From positions 275,695 through 339,694 of the forward strand of contig NZ_GL882573.1 in the NCBI RefSeq assembly GCF_000195595.1: a DNA stretch of 64,000 nucleotides, written 5' to 3'. Below, one piece after another: positions 1 to 8,045 of the stretch. The stretch comes from Actinomyces sp. oral taxon 170 str. F0386. Its GTDB lineage: Bacteria > Actinomycetota > Actinomycetes > Actinomycetales > Actinomycetaceae. Numbering within the stretch: the first letter of the stretch is position 1; every line of letters begins with the position of its first letter. The position numbers and the translations under genes were made by a program. The notes under the pieces are model-generated. The model was not told the DNA's origin. It did not search any database and saw only the letters and a program-made list of their open reading frames with translations.

Positions 1-170
1 GCCAGGACCTCACCGGCCAGGAGGTCCAGGTCGACGCCGCGCAGCGCCAGGGTCTGCCCGAAGCTCATCTCCAGGCCGCGGGCGCGCATGAGGACCTCGT
101 CCGGCAGGTGCGCCCCGCCCTGACCGGGCGCGGGGGTGACGTCGGTGGCCGCGACAGTGGTGGCGTTCAT
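1..170 (-). CDS. ABC transporter ATP-binding protein, N-terminal part only
   Basis: Reading leftward from an ATG at 170, the first 56 codons give a short Thr/Ala/Pro-rich leader. This is followed by a typical ABC ATPase start with the strand 'LEMSFGQTLALRGVDLDLLAGEVLA', seen here only up to the residues before Walker A; the window edge cuts the gene. The ATG overlaps the stop of the PadR gene as ATGA, so the two are probably translationally coupled. PadR repressors next to ABC ATPases often control multidrug exporters (DrrA-like); that role is an inference, because no Walker motif or membrane partner is visible. Confidence 0.75.
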   Translation of the reverse strand, partial: MNATTVAATDVTPAPGQGGAHLPDEVLMRARGLEMSFGQTLALRGVDLDLLAGEVL

Positions 171-697
171 GAGCGCACCTCCGTCCGCAGCTCGCCCAGG
201 CGGGCCGCGGTGGTCTCCATCCAGCGCAGGTCGGCCTCGATGTGGAACAGGGCGTGGTCGGCCAGCAGCACCGTGCGCAGGTCGCCGTCCTGCTTGAGAC
301 GGGTCAGCTCGCGCATGCGCGCCATGTGCTCGGCGCGCTGGAGGTCGAGGAGACGGTCGGCGTCGTCGTCGAGCATGAGGGCGATGATGGTCTTGGCGAA
401 GATGTCGGCCTGGACGTCGCCGGCAGGAGTGACAGGGGTCAGCAGCCACTGCTCGACGGTCTCGCGGCCGGCATCGGTGACCTTGTAGCGCTTGCGCTCG
501 GGGCCGGCGCCGGGCTCGGCCTCGACCTGGGTGATGAGCCCGTCGCGCACCAGGCGGGCGAGCGTGGCGTAGACCTGCCCGTAGGCCAGTGGTTTGGATG
601 CGGCGAACCAGTGGTCCCAGGAGCGCTTGAGGTCGTAGCCGTGACCCGGTCCGGCACTGAGCAGGCCGAGGAGAGTGAGTCTGGATTCCATACCCAT
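167..697 (-). CDS. PadR family transcriptional regulator
   Basis: About 176 residues. The N-terminal winged helix begins MGMESRLTLLGLL and continues through GPGHGYDLKRSWDHWF and GQVYATLARLVRDGLI, the classic PadR recognition fold. A C-terminal helical dimerisation part follows (about residues 95-176), as in the PadR-s2 subfamily. Start chosen at 697; an in-frame ATG at 691 is equally possible. No good ribosome binding site precedes either, and TATA-like boxes lie only about 15 bases upstream, so the message may be leaderless. The stop overlaps the ABC ATPase start (ATGA). It probably represses itself and the exporter and is released by a drug-like ligand, as known for the family. Confidence 0.88.
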   Translation of the reverse strand: MGMESRLTLLGLLSAGPGHGYDLKRSWDHWFAASKPLAYGQVYATLARLVRDGLITQVEAEPGAGPERKRYKVTDAGRETVEQWLLTPVTPAGDVQADIFAKTIIALMLDDDADRLLDLQRAEHMARMRELTRLKQDGDLRTVLLADHALFHIEADLRWMETTAARLGELRTEVRS

Positions 698-700
698 GAC

Positions 701-731
701 TATACGTCGAGTGTATACATGCACGATATAC
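701..731. promoter_or_regulatory. Putative PadR operator/promoter
   Basis: Directly upstream of padR, TATAC (701-705) and GTATA (713-717) form an inverted repeat. GTATAC (713-718) and ATATAC (726-731) add further half-site-like elements. On the minus strand the same bases give a TATACA-type -10 box. The position fits autoregulation by PadR; this is inferred from symmetry only. Confidence 0.4.
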
Positions 732-818
732 TCCGTGAGGAGGAGGTCTGCTCCTGCTGTCTGGGGCTGTGGGAGGAGTGCTCGTGGTGGGGTGCTGATG
801 GATGGCGGGGGGGCGCTT

Positions 819-858
819 CGGCTGTCAAACTGACAGGTCGGGCCATGTTTGACAGCCG
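819..858. promoter_or_regulatory. 12-bp perfect inverted repeat upstream of siderophore operon
   Basis: CGGCTGTCAAAC (819-830) and its exact complement GTTTGACAGCCG (847-858) are separated by 16 bases. The left arm continues into a second small palindrome, TGTCA-AAC-TGACA (823-835), so three TGACA-type half sites are present. The right arm contains the -35 box of the siderophore promoter. It lies between divergent genes and lacks a T run, so an operator for an unknown repressor or activator is more likely than a terminator. Confidence 0.45.
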
Positions 859-877
859 TCGGCCGTGCCCTTAGGTT
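849..877 (+). promoter_or_regulatory. Predicted promoter of siderophore uptake operon
   Basis: A perfect -35 TTGACA (849-854), a 17-base spacer and a -10-like TAGGTT (872-877) lie 37 bases before the first permease ATG. The -10 is embedded in the iron box. Confidence 0.55.
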
Positions 878-889
878 AGCCCTACCTTT
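871..889 (+). promoter_or_regulatory. DtxR/IdeR iron box
   Basis: TTAGGTTAGCCCTACCTTT matches 15 of 19 positions of the known DtxR/IdeR consensus TTAGGTTAGCCTAACCTAA. It covers the -10 of the predicted promoter, so Fe(II)-loaded repressor would block RNA polymerase. The operon should therefore be switched on under iron limitation. Confidence 0.75.
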
Positions 890-913
890 GTTGTGAGCAG
901 TGGGGGAGGTCTG

Positions 914-1933
914 ATGCCGAACGGGGTCATCGGAGACGGGGCTCGCCTGCGCCGCCCGGCCATCCTCCTGGCCGCAGCCGTGCTGCTCGCCACGTGCGTG
1001 CTGGCCTCCCTGTTCGTCGGCTCCTCCAGGATCCCCGCCGACCAGGTCGCCCACTACCTGCTCCACCCCGACGCCTCCAACGTCTCCTACAACATCAACG
1101 TCCTACGCGTGCAGCGCACCATCATCGGCGTGCTCGTCGGAACCGCCCTGGCTGTGGCCGGCGCGATCATGCAGGCCGTCACCCGCAACCCCCTGGCCGA
1201 GCCCGGGCTGCTCGGCGTCAACGCCGGCGCCTCGCTCGGTATCGTCCTGGGGACTGCCGCGCTCGGCGTCCTCCCGGTCCCCGGCCAGCTGCTCCTGGCG
1301 GCCGGCGGCGCCCTGACTGCCACCGCGCTCGTCCAGGTCATCGGGATGATCGGCGGCTCGACATCCTCGCCGGTGCGCCTGGTGCTCATCGGCGTGGCCT
1401 TCTCGGCCTTCGCCGGGGCGCTCATTCGCGGCGTTGTGCTGACGATGCCGAACCTGTTCCGCACCTTCATCGACTGGGAGGTCGGCTCCCTGACCCGCGC
1501 CGACATCCCCCTGGCGGCCATGACGACTCTCGTGGTCCTGGGGGCTGGTGCAGCCCTCCTCCTGGCCGGTTCCCTGGACAACATCGCCCTGGGCGATGAC
1601 GTCGCCTCCTCCCTGGGCACCAGGGTCGGCCTCGTGCGGGGGCTGAGTCTGCTGGTCATCACGCTCCTGTGCGCCACAGCCACCACGGTGGCCGGCCCCA
1701 TCGGGTTCGTCGGGCTCATGGCACCCCTGACGGCCTCCTGGCTCATGGGACCCCACCGGGGCTGGATCGTGGCCCTGTGCGCACTGGGCGGTCCCGTCGT
1801 CGTCCTGGCCGCCGACGTCCTGGGCCGCGTCCTGGCCCGCCCTGGCGAGATGCAGGTCGGCCTGCTGACGGCCTTCGTCGGCTCGCCCGTCCTCCTGCTC
1901 ATGGTCCTACGGCTGAAGGACCGGGCCTCATGA
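914..1933 (+). CDS. FecCD-family iron-siderophore ABC permease (first)
   Basis: 339 residues of hydrophobic protein with about 9-10 membrane spans and the FecCD/BtuC signature region (QAVTRNPLAEPGLLGVNAGAS, about residues 86-106, and GPIGFVGLMAPLTASWL near 255-272). It forms half of the membrane channel for ferric-siderophore import. Start taken at ATG 914 because GGGGAGG lies five bases before it; a GTG at 893 would add seven residues. In the final signature the usual 'P-H-x-A-R' is replaced by PLTASWL, a small deviation. The stop overlaps the next ATG (ATGA at 1930-1933), which suggests coupled, equal synthesis with the second permease. Confidence 0.9.
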   Translation: MPNGVIGDGARLRRPAILLAAAVLLATCVLASLFVGSSRIPADQVAHYLLHPDASNVSYNINVLRVQRTIIGVLVGTALAVAGAIMQAVTRNPLAEPGLLGVNAGASLGIVLGTAALGVLPVPGQLLLAAGGALTATALVQVIGMIGGSTSSPVRLVLIGVAFSAFAGALIRGVVLTMPNLFRTFIDWEVGSLTRADIPLAAMTTLVVLGAGAALLLAGSLDNIALGDDVASSLGTRVGLVRGLSLLVITLLCATATTVAGPIGFVGLMAPLTASWLMGPHRGWIVALCALGGPVVVLAADVLGRVLARPGEMQVGLLTAFVGSPVLLLMVLRLKDRAS

Positions 1934-3045
1934 GAGGAATCAGACTGAGCCGTACCGCTGCCCCGGTGCGCCCCGTGGTCACCGGCCCGCGCCGCAGCCT
2001 TCACGTGGGGACCGACGCCGGACGCCTGTGGATCGTCGTCGGCCGCTGGTCAGTGCTCATCACCCCCCGCCACGTCCTCGTCGGCCTCGTCCTGATAGCG
2101 CTCAGCCTCGCGGTGGCTGTCGCCGCCCTGCGCCTGGGAAAGTTCGCCGTCTCCACCCAGGAGGTCCTCGACGCGCTCCAGGGACAGGGGCGCAGGATCG
2201 TCCAGGTCGTCATCGTCAAATGGAAGCTACCCCGGATCCTGCTGGGACTCGTGGCGGGCCTGGCCCTGGGTGTGGCCGGCGCCGTCTTCCAGACCATCAC
2301 CCGCAACCCCCTGGGCTCGCCCGACCTCATCGGCTTCAGCACGGGCGCGCAGACCGGGATCCTGGTCAGCGTCCTGCTCCTGCCCGGATCCATGCTGTCC
2401 ACCTCCCTGGCCTCCTTCATCGGCGGGGCCGCCGTAGGGGTGGTGACCTACCTGGTCTCCCTGCGCGGCGGATTCACCGGGCTGCGCTTCATTCTCGTGG
2501 GGATCGCCATCAGCTCCATGCTCGTCTCCGTCAACCGCTGGCTGCTAGTGCGGGTTGATGACGACGAGGGTCTGGGCGCCCTCAAGGCCGTCACCGGCAC
2601 CCTCGGGGCGGCCCGGTGGCCAGTGGTCACCCCGACCTGCCTGGCCATCGGCGTCACCGTGGCCCTCACCCTGCTGACCGCCCGGCACCTGCGGGTCCTG
2701 TCCCTGGGGGAGCAGATGGCCACCATCCTGGGCAGCCCCACCCGTCGTGTCAGCGCCGTCCTCATCCTGCTGGGAACCGTGCTGGTGGCCGTAGTGACGA
2801 TGGCGGCCGGTCCCATCGGATTCGTCGCCCTCGTGGCGCCCCACCTGGCCCGACTCCTCACCGGTGCCCCGCAGCCCCCGCTGCTCGTCTCCGGTTTGAC
2901 GGGCAGCCTCCTGCTGACGGGCGCCGACCTGCTCAGCCAGCTGGTGCTCGAGTCGATGCCCGTGAGCGTGGTGACCAACGCCGTCGGCGGCCTCTACCTC
3001 ATGGTGACGCTGACAGTGGTGGCGCGCGGAAGGAGATCCCTGTGA
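1930..3045 (+). CDS. FecCD-family iron-siderophore ABC permease (second)
   Basis: 371 residues. A polar N-terminal stretch of about 45 residues precedes the first span near residue 50; the rest is a FecCD permease with QTITRNPLGSPDLIGFSTGAQ and GPIGFVALVAPHLARLL, the latter matching the canonical coupling region. It pairs with the upstream permease to form a heterodimeric channel, as in FepD/FepG. The ATG at 1930 overlaps the previous stop, and its own stop overlaps the ATPase GTG at 3042, so the genes are tightly coupled. Direction, order and family all support siderophore import. Confidence 0.92.
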   Translation: MRGIRLSRTAAPVRPVVTGPRRSLHVGTDAGRLWIVVGRWSVLITPRHVLVGLVLIALSLAVAVAALRLGKFAVSTQEVLDALQGQGRRIVQVVIVKWKLPRILLGLVAGLALGVAGAVFQTITRNPLGSPDLIGFSTGAQTGILVSVLLLPGSMLSTSLASFIGGAAVGVVTYLVSLRGGFTGLRFILVGIAISSMLVSVNRWLLVRVDDDEGLGALKAVTGTLGAARWPVVTPTCLAIGVTVALTLLTARHLRVLSLGEQMATILGSPTRRVSAVLILLGTVLVAVVTMAAGPIGFVALVAPHLARLLTGAPQPPLLVSGLTGSLLLTGADLLSQLVLESMPVSVVTNAVGGLYLMVTLTVVARGRRSL

Positions 3046-3986
3046 CCGACCTGCCCTCCACCGAGCTGAACGCCGGCGCCGGGCCGGACGCCTCCGAGGC
3101 CCGCCTGGCCGCCCGGGGTGCGACCATCGCCTACGAGCGCCACGTGGTCTCCCGAGACCTCGACGTCGACATCCCCGCCGGCGTCTTCACCGCCATCGTG
3201 GGCCCCAACGCCTGCGGGAAGTCCACGCTGCTGCGCGCCATGGCCCGCCTGCACCGGCCCGCCCGGGGCGCGGTCCTCCTCGACGGCGCCGACATCGCCC
3301 GCCTGGGCACCAAGGACGTGGCCCGCCGGGTCGGTCTGCTGCCCCAGAGCGCCGTCGTTCCCGGCGGCATGCTGGTGCGCGACCTCGTGGCCCGCGGCCG
3401 CTTCCCCCACCAGGGCATGTTCCGCCAGTGGTCTCGGGAGGACAGGACGGCCGTCGAGGAGGCCATGGAGATGGTGGGCGTCACCGAGTTGGCCGCCCGC
3501 CCCGTCGACGAGCTCAGCGGCGGCCAGTGCCAGCGCGTGTGGATCGCCCTGGCACTGGCCCAGGGCACCGAGACGATCCTCCTGGACGAGCCCACCACCT
3601 TCCTCGATCTGGCCCATCAGGTCGACATCCTCCGGCTGTGCCGCCGTCTCAACGCCGACGGGCGCACGGTGGTGGCCGTCCTGCACGACCTCAACCAGGC
3701 CGCGCGCTGCGCCGAGCACATGATCGTCATGCACGACGGTCGGGTCCGCGTCACCGGCTCCCCGCGCAGGATCATCACCGAGGACCTCATCGAGGAGGTC
3801 TTCGGACTGGCAGCCGTCATCGCTCCCGACCCGGTGGCCGGCACCCCCATGGTGGTGCCCCGCCACCTGGGCGAGGTCACGCCGGTCGGCCCTGCCCCAC
3901 AGCCCTCTGCCGAGCCAGTCTCGGCAGGCACCAGCCCGACTGCTCGCTCCCAGCAGGACGGACAAGAAAGGAACACAGACAGATGA
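3042..3986 (+). CDS. Iron-siderophore ABC transporter ATP-binding protein
   Basis: 314 residues with a full nucleotide-binding domain: Walker A GPNACGKS (54-61), Q-loop near 102, signature LSGGQCQ (158-164), Walker B TILLDEP (178-184) and switch His 215. It is a FepC/FhuC-type ATPase powering the two permeases. Start is GTG 3042 overlapping the permease stop, with GGAAGGAG upstream. The last 50 or so residues are a Pro/Ser/Thr-rich extension beyond the usual length of about 260. The stop overlaps the binding-protein ATG (ATGA at 3983). Confidence 0.93.
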   Translation: MTDLPSTELNAGAGPDASEARLAARGATIAYERHVVSRDLDVDIPAGVFTAIVGPNACGKSTLLRAMARLHRPARGAVLLDGADIARLGTKDVARRVGLLPQSAVVPGGMLVRDLVARGRFPHQGMFRQWSREDRTAVEEAMEMVGVTELAARPVDELSGGQCQRVWIALALAQGTETILLDEPTTFLDLAHQVDILRLCRRLNADGRTVVAVLHDLNQAARCAEHMIVMHDGRVRVTGSPRRIITEDLIEEVFGLAAVIAPDPVAGTPMVVPRHLGEVTPVGPAPQPSAEPVSAGTSPTARSQQDGQERNTDR

Positions 3987-5062
3987 ACGCATCCACGCGG
4001 CGCCCCCGCCGCCTGAGGCAGGGCCTCGTCGCCGTTGTCGCCATGGTGCTGAGCACCGGCCTGGCGGCCTGCGGCTCCTCCAACAGCTCGACCTCCGCCT
4101 CGACCGCCGCAGGTTCCGCGGGGGCCTCCGGGGCCGCATCGGCCGGAGCCTCCGCCGAGGCCACCTGGCCGGTCACCATCAAGGGGGACGACGGCGTCGA
4201 CGTCGAGATCAAGGCCGAGCCCAAGAGCATCGTGTCCACCTCGGTGACGCTGACCGGATCTCTCCTGGCCATCGACGCCCCGGTGGCCGCCTCGACGCCG
4301 GCCAAGAAGAAGGACGAGAAGACCGACGACAACGGCTTCTTCACCCAGTGGTCCAAGCAGGCCACCGACAAGGGCGTCAAGGCCATCGACGGCACCGAGG
4401 ACAACCTCGCCCAGACGGTTGCCGGTGACAACCCCGACCTCATCATCGTGGCCAAGACCGGGCAGGACTCGGCCGTCAAGGTCGTTGACAGCCTGCGCCA
4501 GCTCGAGGTCCCCGTCCTCGTCATCGACTACGGCTCGCACTCCTGGCAGGACGTGACCAAGACCCTGGGGCAGGCCACCGGACGCCAGGCCAAGGCCGAC
4601 TCCGTCGTCAAGGACTACACCACCAAGGCGGAGAAGACCAAGAGCGCCATCTCGGTCCCGCAGGGTTCGACCTCGGTCTTCACCGTCCCAGGGGATGGCA
4701 CCAAGGGCGCCAACGCCTTCACCGAGGAGGCCCCGCAGGTCCAGCTCCTCAAGGACCTGGGCTTCACCATCGCCACCGTCCCCGACGACGTCAAGGGCGA
4801 CCAGTCCATGGGCGAGCGCAAGGACATCGTCCAGCTCTCGCCGGAGAACGTCCAGGCGGGGCTGACCGGTGAGAACTGGGTGGTCATCGCCGCCGATGAG
4901 ACCGCCAAGACCGCCGTCACCAGCAACGAGACCTTCAGCTCGGCCGCCCCGGTGACCGGAGGCAAGGTGCAGTACATGCCGCCCTCGTCCTTCCGGCTGG
5001 ACTACTACTCCGCCCTCGAGATGCTCGACGCCGTCCAGAAGGCCTACCCCAAGGCCTCCTGA
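3983..5062 (+). CDS. Iron-siderophore substrate-binding lipoprotein
   Basis: 359 residues. Basic n-region, hydrophobic core and lipobox LAAC with Cys30 give a lipoprotein signal. A Ser/Ala-rich linker follows, then a FepB/FhuD-type periplasmic-binding fold (about residues 60-355) with the typical segment NPDLIIVAKTG and helical backbone. It captures the ferric siderophore outside the membrane and hands it to the two permeases. It is the last gene of the four-gene operon. A strong hairpin 29 bases after the stop ends transcription. The siderophore type cannot be read from sequence. Confidence 0.92.
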   Translation: MNASTRRPRRLRQGLVAVVAMVLSTGLAACGSSNSSTSASTAAGSAGASGAASAGASAEATWPVTIKGDDGVDVEIKAEPKSIVSTSVTLTGSLLAIDAPVAASTPAKKKDEKTDDNGFFTQWSKQATDKGVKAIDGTEDNLAQTVAGDNPDLIIVAKTGQDSAVKVVDSLRQLEVPVLVIDYGSHSWQDVTKTLGQATGRQAKADSVVKDYTTKAEKTKSAISVPQGSTSVFTVPGDGTKGANAFTEEAPQVQLLKDLGFTIATVPDDVKGDQSMGERKDIVQLSPENVQAGLTGENWVVIAADETAKTAVTSNETFSSAAPVTGGKVQYMPPSSFRLDYYSALEMLDAVQKAYPKAS

Positions 5063-5090
5063 AGCACTGATGACCTGAGGGTCAACGCGT

Positions 5091-5121
5091 TGGTGCCCCG
5101 GGCTCTCGGCCCGGGGCACCA
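5091..5121. terminator. Bidirectional terminator hairpin
   Basis: GGTGCCCCGGG (5092-5102) pairs with CCCGGGGCACC (5110-5120) around a 7-base loop, plus one flanking T-A pair. No T run is present, as usual in this high-GC DNA. It separates the siderophore operon from the convergent gabD gene. Confidence 0.8.
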
Positions 5122-5142
5122 CGTATACCGGGCGTGAGCCCG

Positions 5143-6675
5143 TCAGCTCCAGGCGACCGAGTAGTACTGGGTCTCCTGGAACTCGCGGATCCCCTCGCGC
5201 GCGCCCTCGCGTCCGATGCCGGACTGCTTGACGCCGCCGAAGGGGGCGGCGGGATCGGACACGAGCCCGCGGTTGACACCGACCATCCCGACCTCCATGC
5301 GCTCGGCCAGGCGCAGCGCCCATCCGAGGTCGCGGGAGAAGACATAACCCGACAGCCCGTAGTCCGTGTCATTGATCCACGTCAGCAGCTCGTCCTCATC
5401 GTCCCACGTGACGATCGGGGCGACGGGACCGAAGATCTCGGTGCGCACGATCTCCGCGTCGGGGGCGACGTTCGTGAGGACCCGCACCGGCATGAACGCA
5501 CCTGGAGAGCCCTTGGGCCAGGAGGACTCGGCGTACACGACGGCGCCCCCGGCCACCGCCCCCTCCACCAGGGCGTTGATCTTGTCACGGGCATGCGTCG
5601 TCACCATGGGGCCGATCTGGTTCGCCTCGTCCGCCAGAGCCGGCCCGACCCTCAGGTCGCGGACGACCGCGGAGAACTTCTCGGTGAACTCCTGGGCGAC
5701 GTCCTGGTGGACGTAGAAGCGGTTGGCGGCGGTGCAGGCCTCGCCACCGCCTCTGAGCTTGGCCTGAACGGCGCCCGTCACCGCGGCGTCGATGTCGGCG
5801 TCGGCCGCCACGACGAAGGGCGCGTTCCCCCCGAGCTCCATCGATGACACCAGCACCTTCTCCGCCGCCTGCCTCATGAGCACACGACCGACCCGGGTCG
5901 AGCCGGTGAAGGAGACGGCTCGGACCCTGGGATCCTCGAGCCACGTCGTCGACACCTCCGCGGAACGGCTCGAGGGCACGATGTTCACCACGCCCGCGGG
6001 CACGCCGGCCTGCAGGATCAGGTGCCCCAGTGCTACCGCTGTCAGAGGCGTGAGGGATGCCGGGCGGAGCACCACTGTGCACCCGGCGGCGAGGGCCGGG
6101 GCGATCTTGCGGGTCCCCATCGCCGCAGGGAAGTTCCAGGGGGTGATCATGGCGACCACCCCGATCGGCCGGTGAGTGACGATCGTTCGAGTCCCACCCG
6201 CCGGGGAGCATCCGAAACCGCCTTCGGTGCGCACTGCCTCCTCGGCGAACCATCGGAAGAACTCCGCTGCGTAGAGGACCTCCGCCCTGGCGTCGTCCAG
6301 CGCCTTGCCGTTCTCGGCGCTGATGAGCACCGCGAGCTCATCGGCCCGTTCCACCATGAGGCTGAACAGGGTCCGCAGCAGCTCGGCGCGCTGTCGGGGT
6401 GGGGTGGCGCTCCATGCCGGCAGCGCCTCGGAGGCGGCGTCGACGGCGCGCGCGGCGTCCGCCGGAGTCGCGTCCGCACAGCGTGCGAACACGGCGTTGC
6501 TGGCCGGGTCGACGACGTCGAACGTTCCCCCGTCGGACGCGGCGATCATCCGCCCGCCCAGGAGCATTCCCTCCTCGGGATGGATCCTGCGCAGGTGGTC
6601 GGCCAGAGCCGGGTGGGCTCCGAGGGTCGTGTACTCGGTTGTGTCAGCCGCCGTGCTGGGTCGTGTGTCAGTCAT
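5143..6675 (-). CDS. gabD: NAD(P)-dependent succinate-semialdehyde dehydrogenase family
   Basis: 510 residues of the aldehyde dehydrogenase superfamily. Motifs seen: PWNFPAA (179-185), catalytic Glu280 in MELGGNAPF, catalytic Cys314 in GEACTA and EIFGP near the C-terminus. It should oxidise succinate semialdehyde to succinate, the last step after GabT. Oddities: the cofactor-binding Lys of the usual V-L-K-P motif is Arg (VVLRPAS, Arg204), and the segment before the catalytic Cys reads GGGEAC. Start ATG 6675 has GGGAG eight bases upstream. It lies 39 bases after glutamate dehydrogenase and ends the gabT-gdh-gabD run. Other semialdehyde substrates are possible. Confidence 0.82.
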   Translation of the reverse strand: MTDTRPSTAADTTEYTTLGAHPALADHLRRIHPEEGMLLGGRMIAASDGGTFDVVDPASNAVFARCADATPADAARAVDAASEALPAWSATPPRQRAELLRTLFSLMVERADELAVLISAENGKALDDARAEVLYAAEFFRWFAEEAVRTEGGFGCSPAGGTRTIVTHRPIGVVAMITPWNFPAAMGTRKIAPALAAGCTVVLRPASLTPLTAVALGHLILQAGVPAGVVNIVPSSRSAEVSTTWLEDPRVRAVSFTGSTRVGRVLMRQAAEKVLVSSMELGGNAPFVVAADADIDAAVTGAVQAKLRGGGEACTAANRFYVHQDVAQEFTEKFSAVVRDLRVGPALADEANQIGPMVTTHARDKINALVEGAVAGGAVVYAESSWPKGSPGAFMPVRVLTNVAPDAEIVRTEIFGPVAPIVTWDDEDELLTWINDTDYGLSGYVFSRDLGWALRLAERMEVGMVGVNRGLVSDPAAPFGGVKQSGIGREGAREGIREFQETQYYSVAWS

Positions 6676-6714
6676 GGTTGTGCTCCCTGAGTATCGACTG
6701 TCGCCTGTCAGGCA

Positions 6715-7965
6715 TCACGGGTAGAGGCCACGGGAGATGTGGGCCTCGGCCACGCGCTTGACCGCCATCGTCGTCGCAGCAGTGCGCAGTGAGAGCCCGT
6801 GATCCCGGGAGAAGTCAGTGACCTCGTTCCAGGCCCTGTCCATCCTGGTGCGGAGACGCTCATTGACCTCCTCCTCGGTCCACCAGTAGGACTGGTTGGC
6901 CTGCACCCACTCGAAGTAGGACACGATGACGCCGCCGGCGTTGGCGAGAATGTCCGGAACGACCAGGATCCCCTTATCCGCCAGGATCGCGTCGGCCGTC
7001 GGCGTCGTCGGGCCGTTGGCGCCCTCGACGACCAGCTTGGCATCGATCGCCGGCGCGGTCTGCTCGGTGATGACCCCTTCGACCGCCGCAGGGACGATCA
7101 CGTCGCAGGGAACTGCGAAGAGCTCGGTCGGAGGGATCGGATCCGCGCCGGGGAACCCGGTGATGGCACCGGTCTCATCCATGAAGGTCTCGAGCGCTGG
7201 GATGTCGATGCCCTTGTCGTTGCGAATCGTGCTGTAGACGTCCGCCACGGCCAGGACCTTCACGCCCGCCTCATGGAGGAAGCGGGCAGTGCCCCTACCA
7301 ACCTTGCCGAAGCCCTGGACGACCGCGGTGGCCTGCGAAGGATTCAGGCCTATGCTCGCCATCGCGTTAAGAGCGGAGTAGACGACGCCGCGGGAGGTGG
7401 CTGCGGCCCGTCCCTGCGATCCGCCGAGATTGACGGGCTTGCCCGTGACGGTCCCCAGCACGGTGTGCCCCGTGGCCACCGAGTAGGTGTCCATCATCCA
7501 CGCCATGGTCTGCTCATCGGTCCCCATGTCGGGAGCGGGGATGTCCTTGCCGGGCCCGATCAGAGGGATCAGCTCCGAGGTGTAGCGCCGGGTCAGGCGC
7601 TCGAGCTCTCTTTCCGAGTGGGCCCGCGGGTCGACCTGGACCCCGCCCTTCGCGCCGCCGTACGGCAGATCGAGAAGAGCGCACTTCCACGTCATCCACA
7701 TGGCCAGCGCCCGCACCTCGTCGAGGTCCACGTTGGGGGAGTAGCGGATCCCTCCCTTCGCCGGGCCGCGAGAGATGTTGTGCTGGACGCGGTGCCCGAT
7801 GCACAGCTCCATCGTGCCGTCGTCGCGTCGCAGCGGAATCGAGACCGTCACCTCCTTGCGGGCGGTTTCGAGCATGTGTTGCGTTCCCTCGTCGAAGCCG
7901 AGGAACTGGATCGCCTCGGCGAGCTGAGTCCGAGCATCGGTGAGGGGATGAGGGGTCGAGGGCAT
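6715..7965 (-). CDS. gdhA: Glu/Leu/Phe/Val dehydrogenase (glutamate dehydrogenase)
   Basis: 416 residues with the family signature LPYGGAKGGV (99-108, catalytic Lys105/106 region), PAPDMGTD and a C-terminal Rossmann domain with GFGKVGRG. It is of the NAD-type catabolic size (about 415-430), not the 450-residue NADP type. It would deaminate glutamate to 2-oxoglutarate, regenerating the amino acceptor used by GabT just upstream; this explains its place between gabT and gabD. A strong AGGAGGT precedes ATG 7965. Branched-chain amino acids as alternative substrates cannot be excluded. Confidence 0.88.
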   Translation of the reverse strand: MPSTPHPLTDARTQLAEAIQFLGFDEGTQHMLETARKEVTVSIPLRRDDGTMELCIGHRVQHNISRGPAKGGIRYSPNVDLDEVRALAMWMTWKCALLDLPYGGAKGGVQVDPRAHSERELERLTRRYTSELIPLIGPGKDIPAPDMGTDEQTMAWMMDTYSVATGHTVLGTVTGKPVNLGGSQGRAAATSRGVVYSALNAMASIGLNPSQATAVVQGFGKVGRGTARFLHEAGVKVLAVADVYSTIRNDKGIDIPALETFMDETGAITGFPGADPIPPTELFAVPCDVIVPAAVEGVITEQTAPAIDAKLVVEGANGPTTPTADAILADKGILVVPDILANAGGVIVSYFEWVQANQSYWWTEEEVNERLRTRMDRAWNEVTDFSRDHGLSLRTAATTMAVKRVAEAHISRGLYP

Positions 7966-8045
7966 TGAGCTACCTCCTGGGCTGGTCGGGTGGAAGATCG
8001 TGATCCGAGGCCGGCACGGCCGTGAGACGTGGGCGGAAGAAGGGG

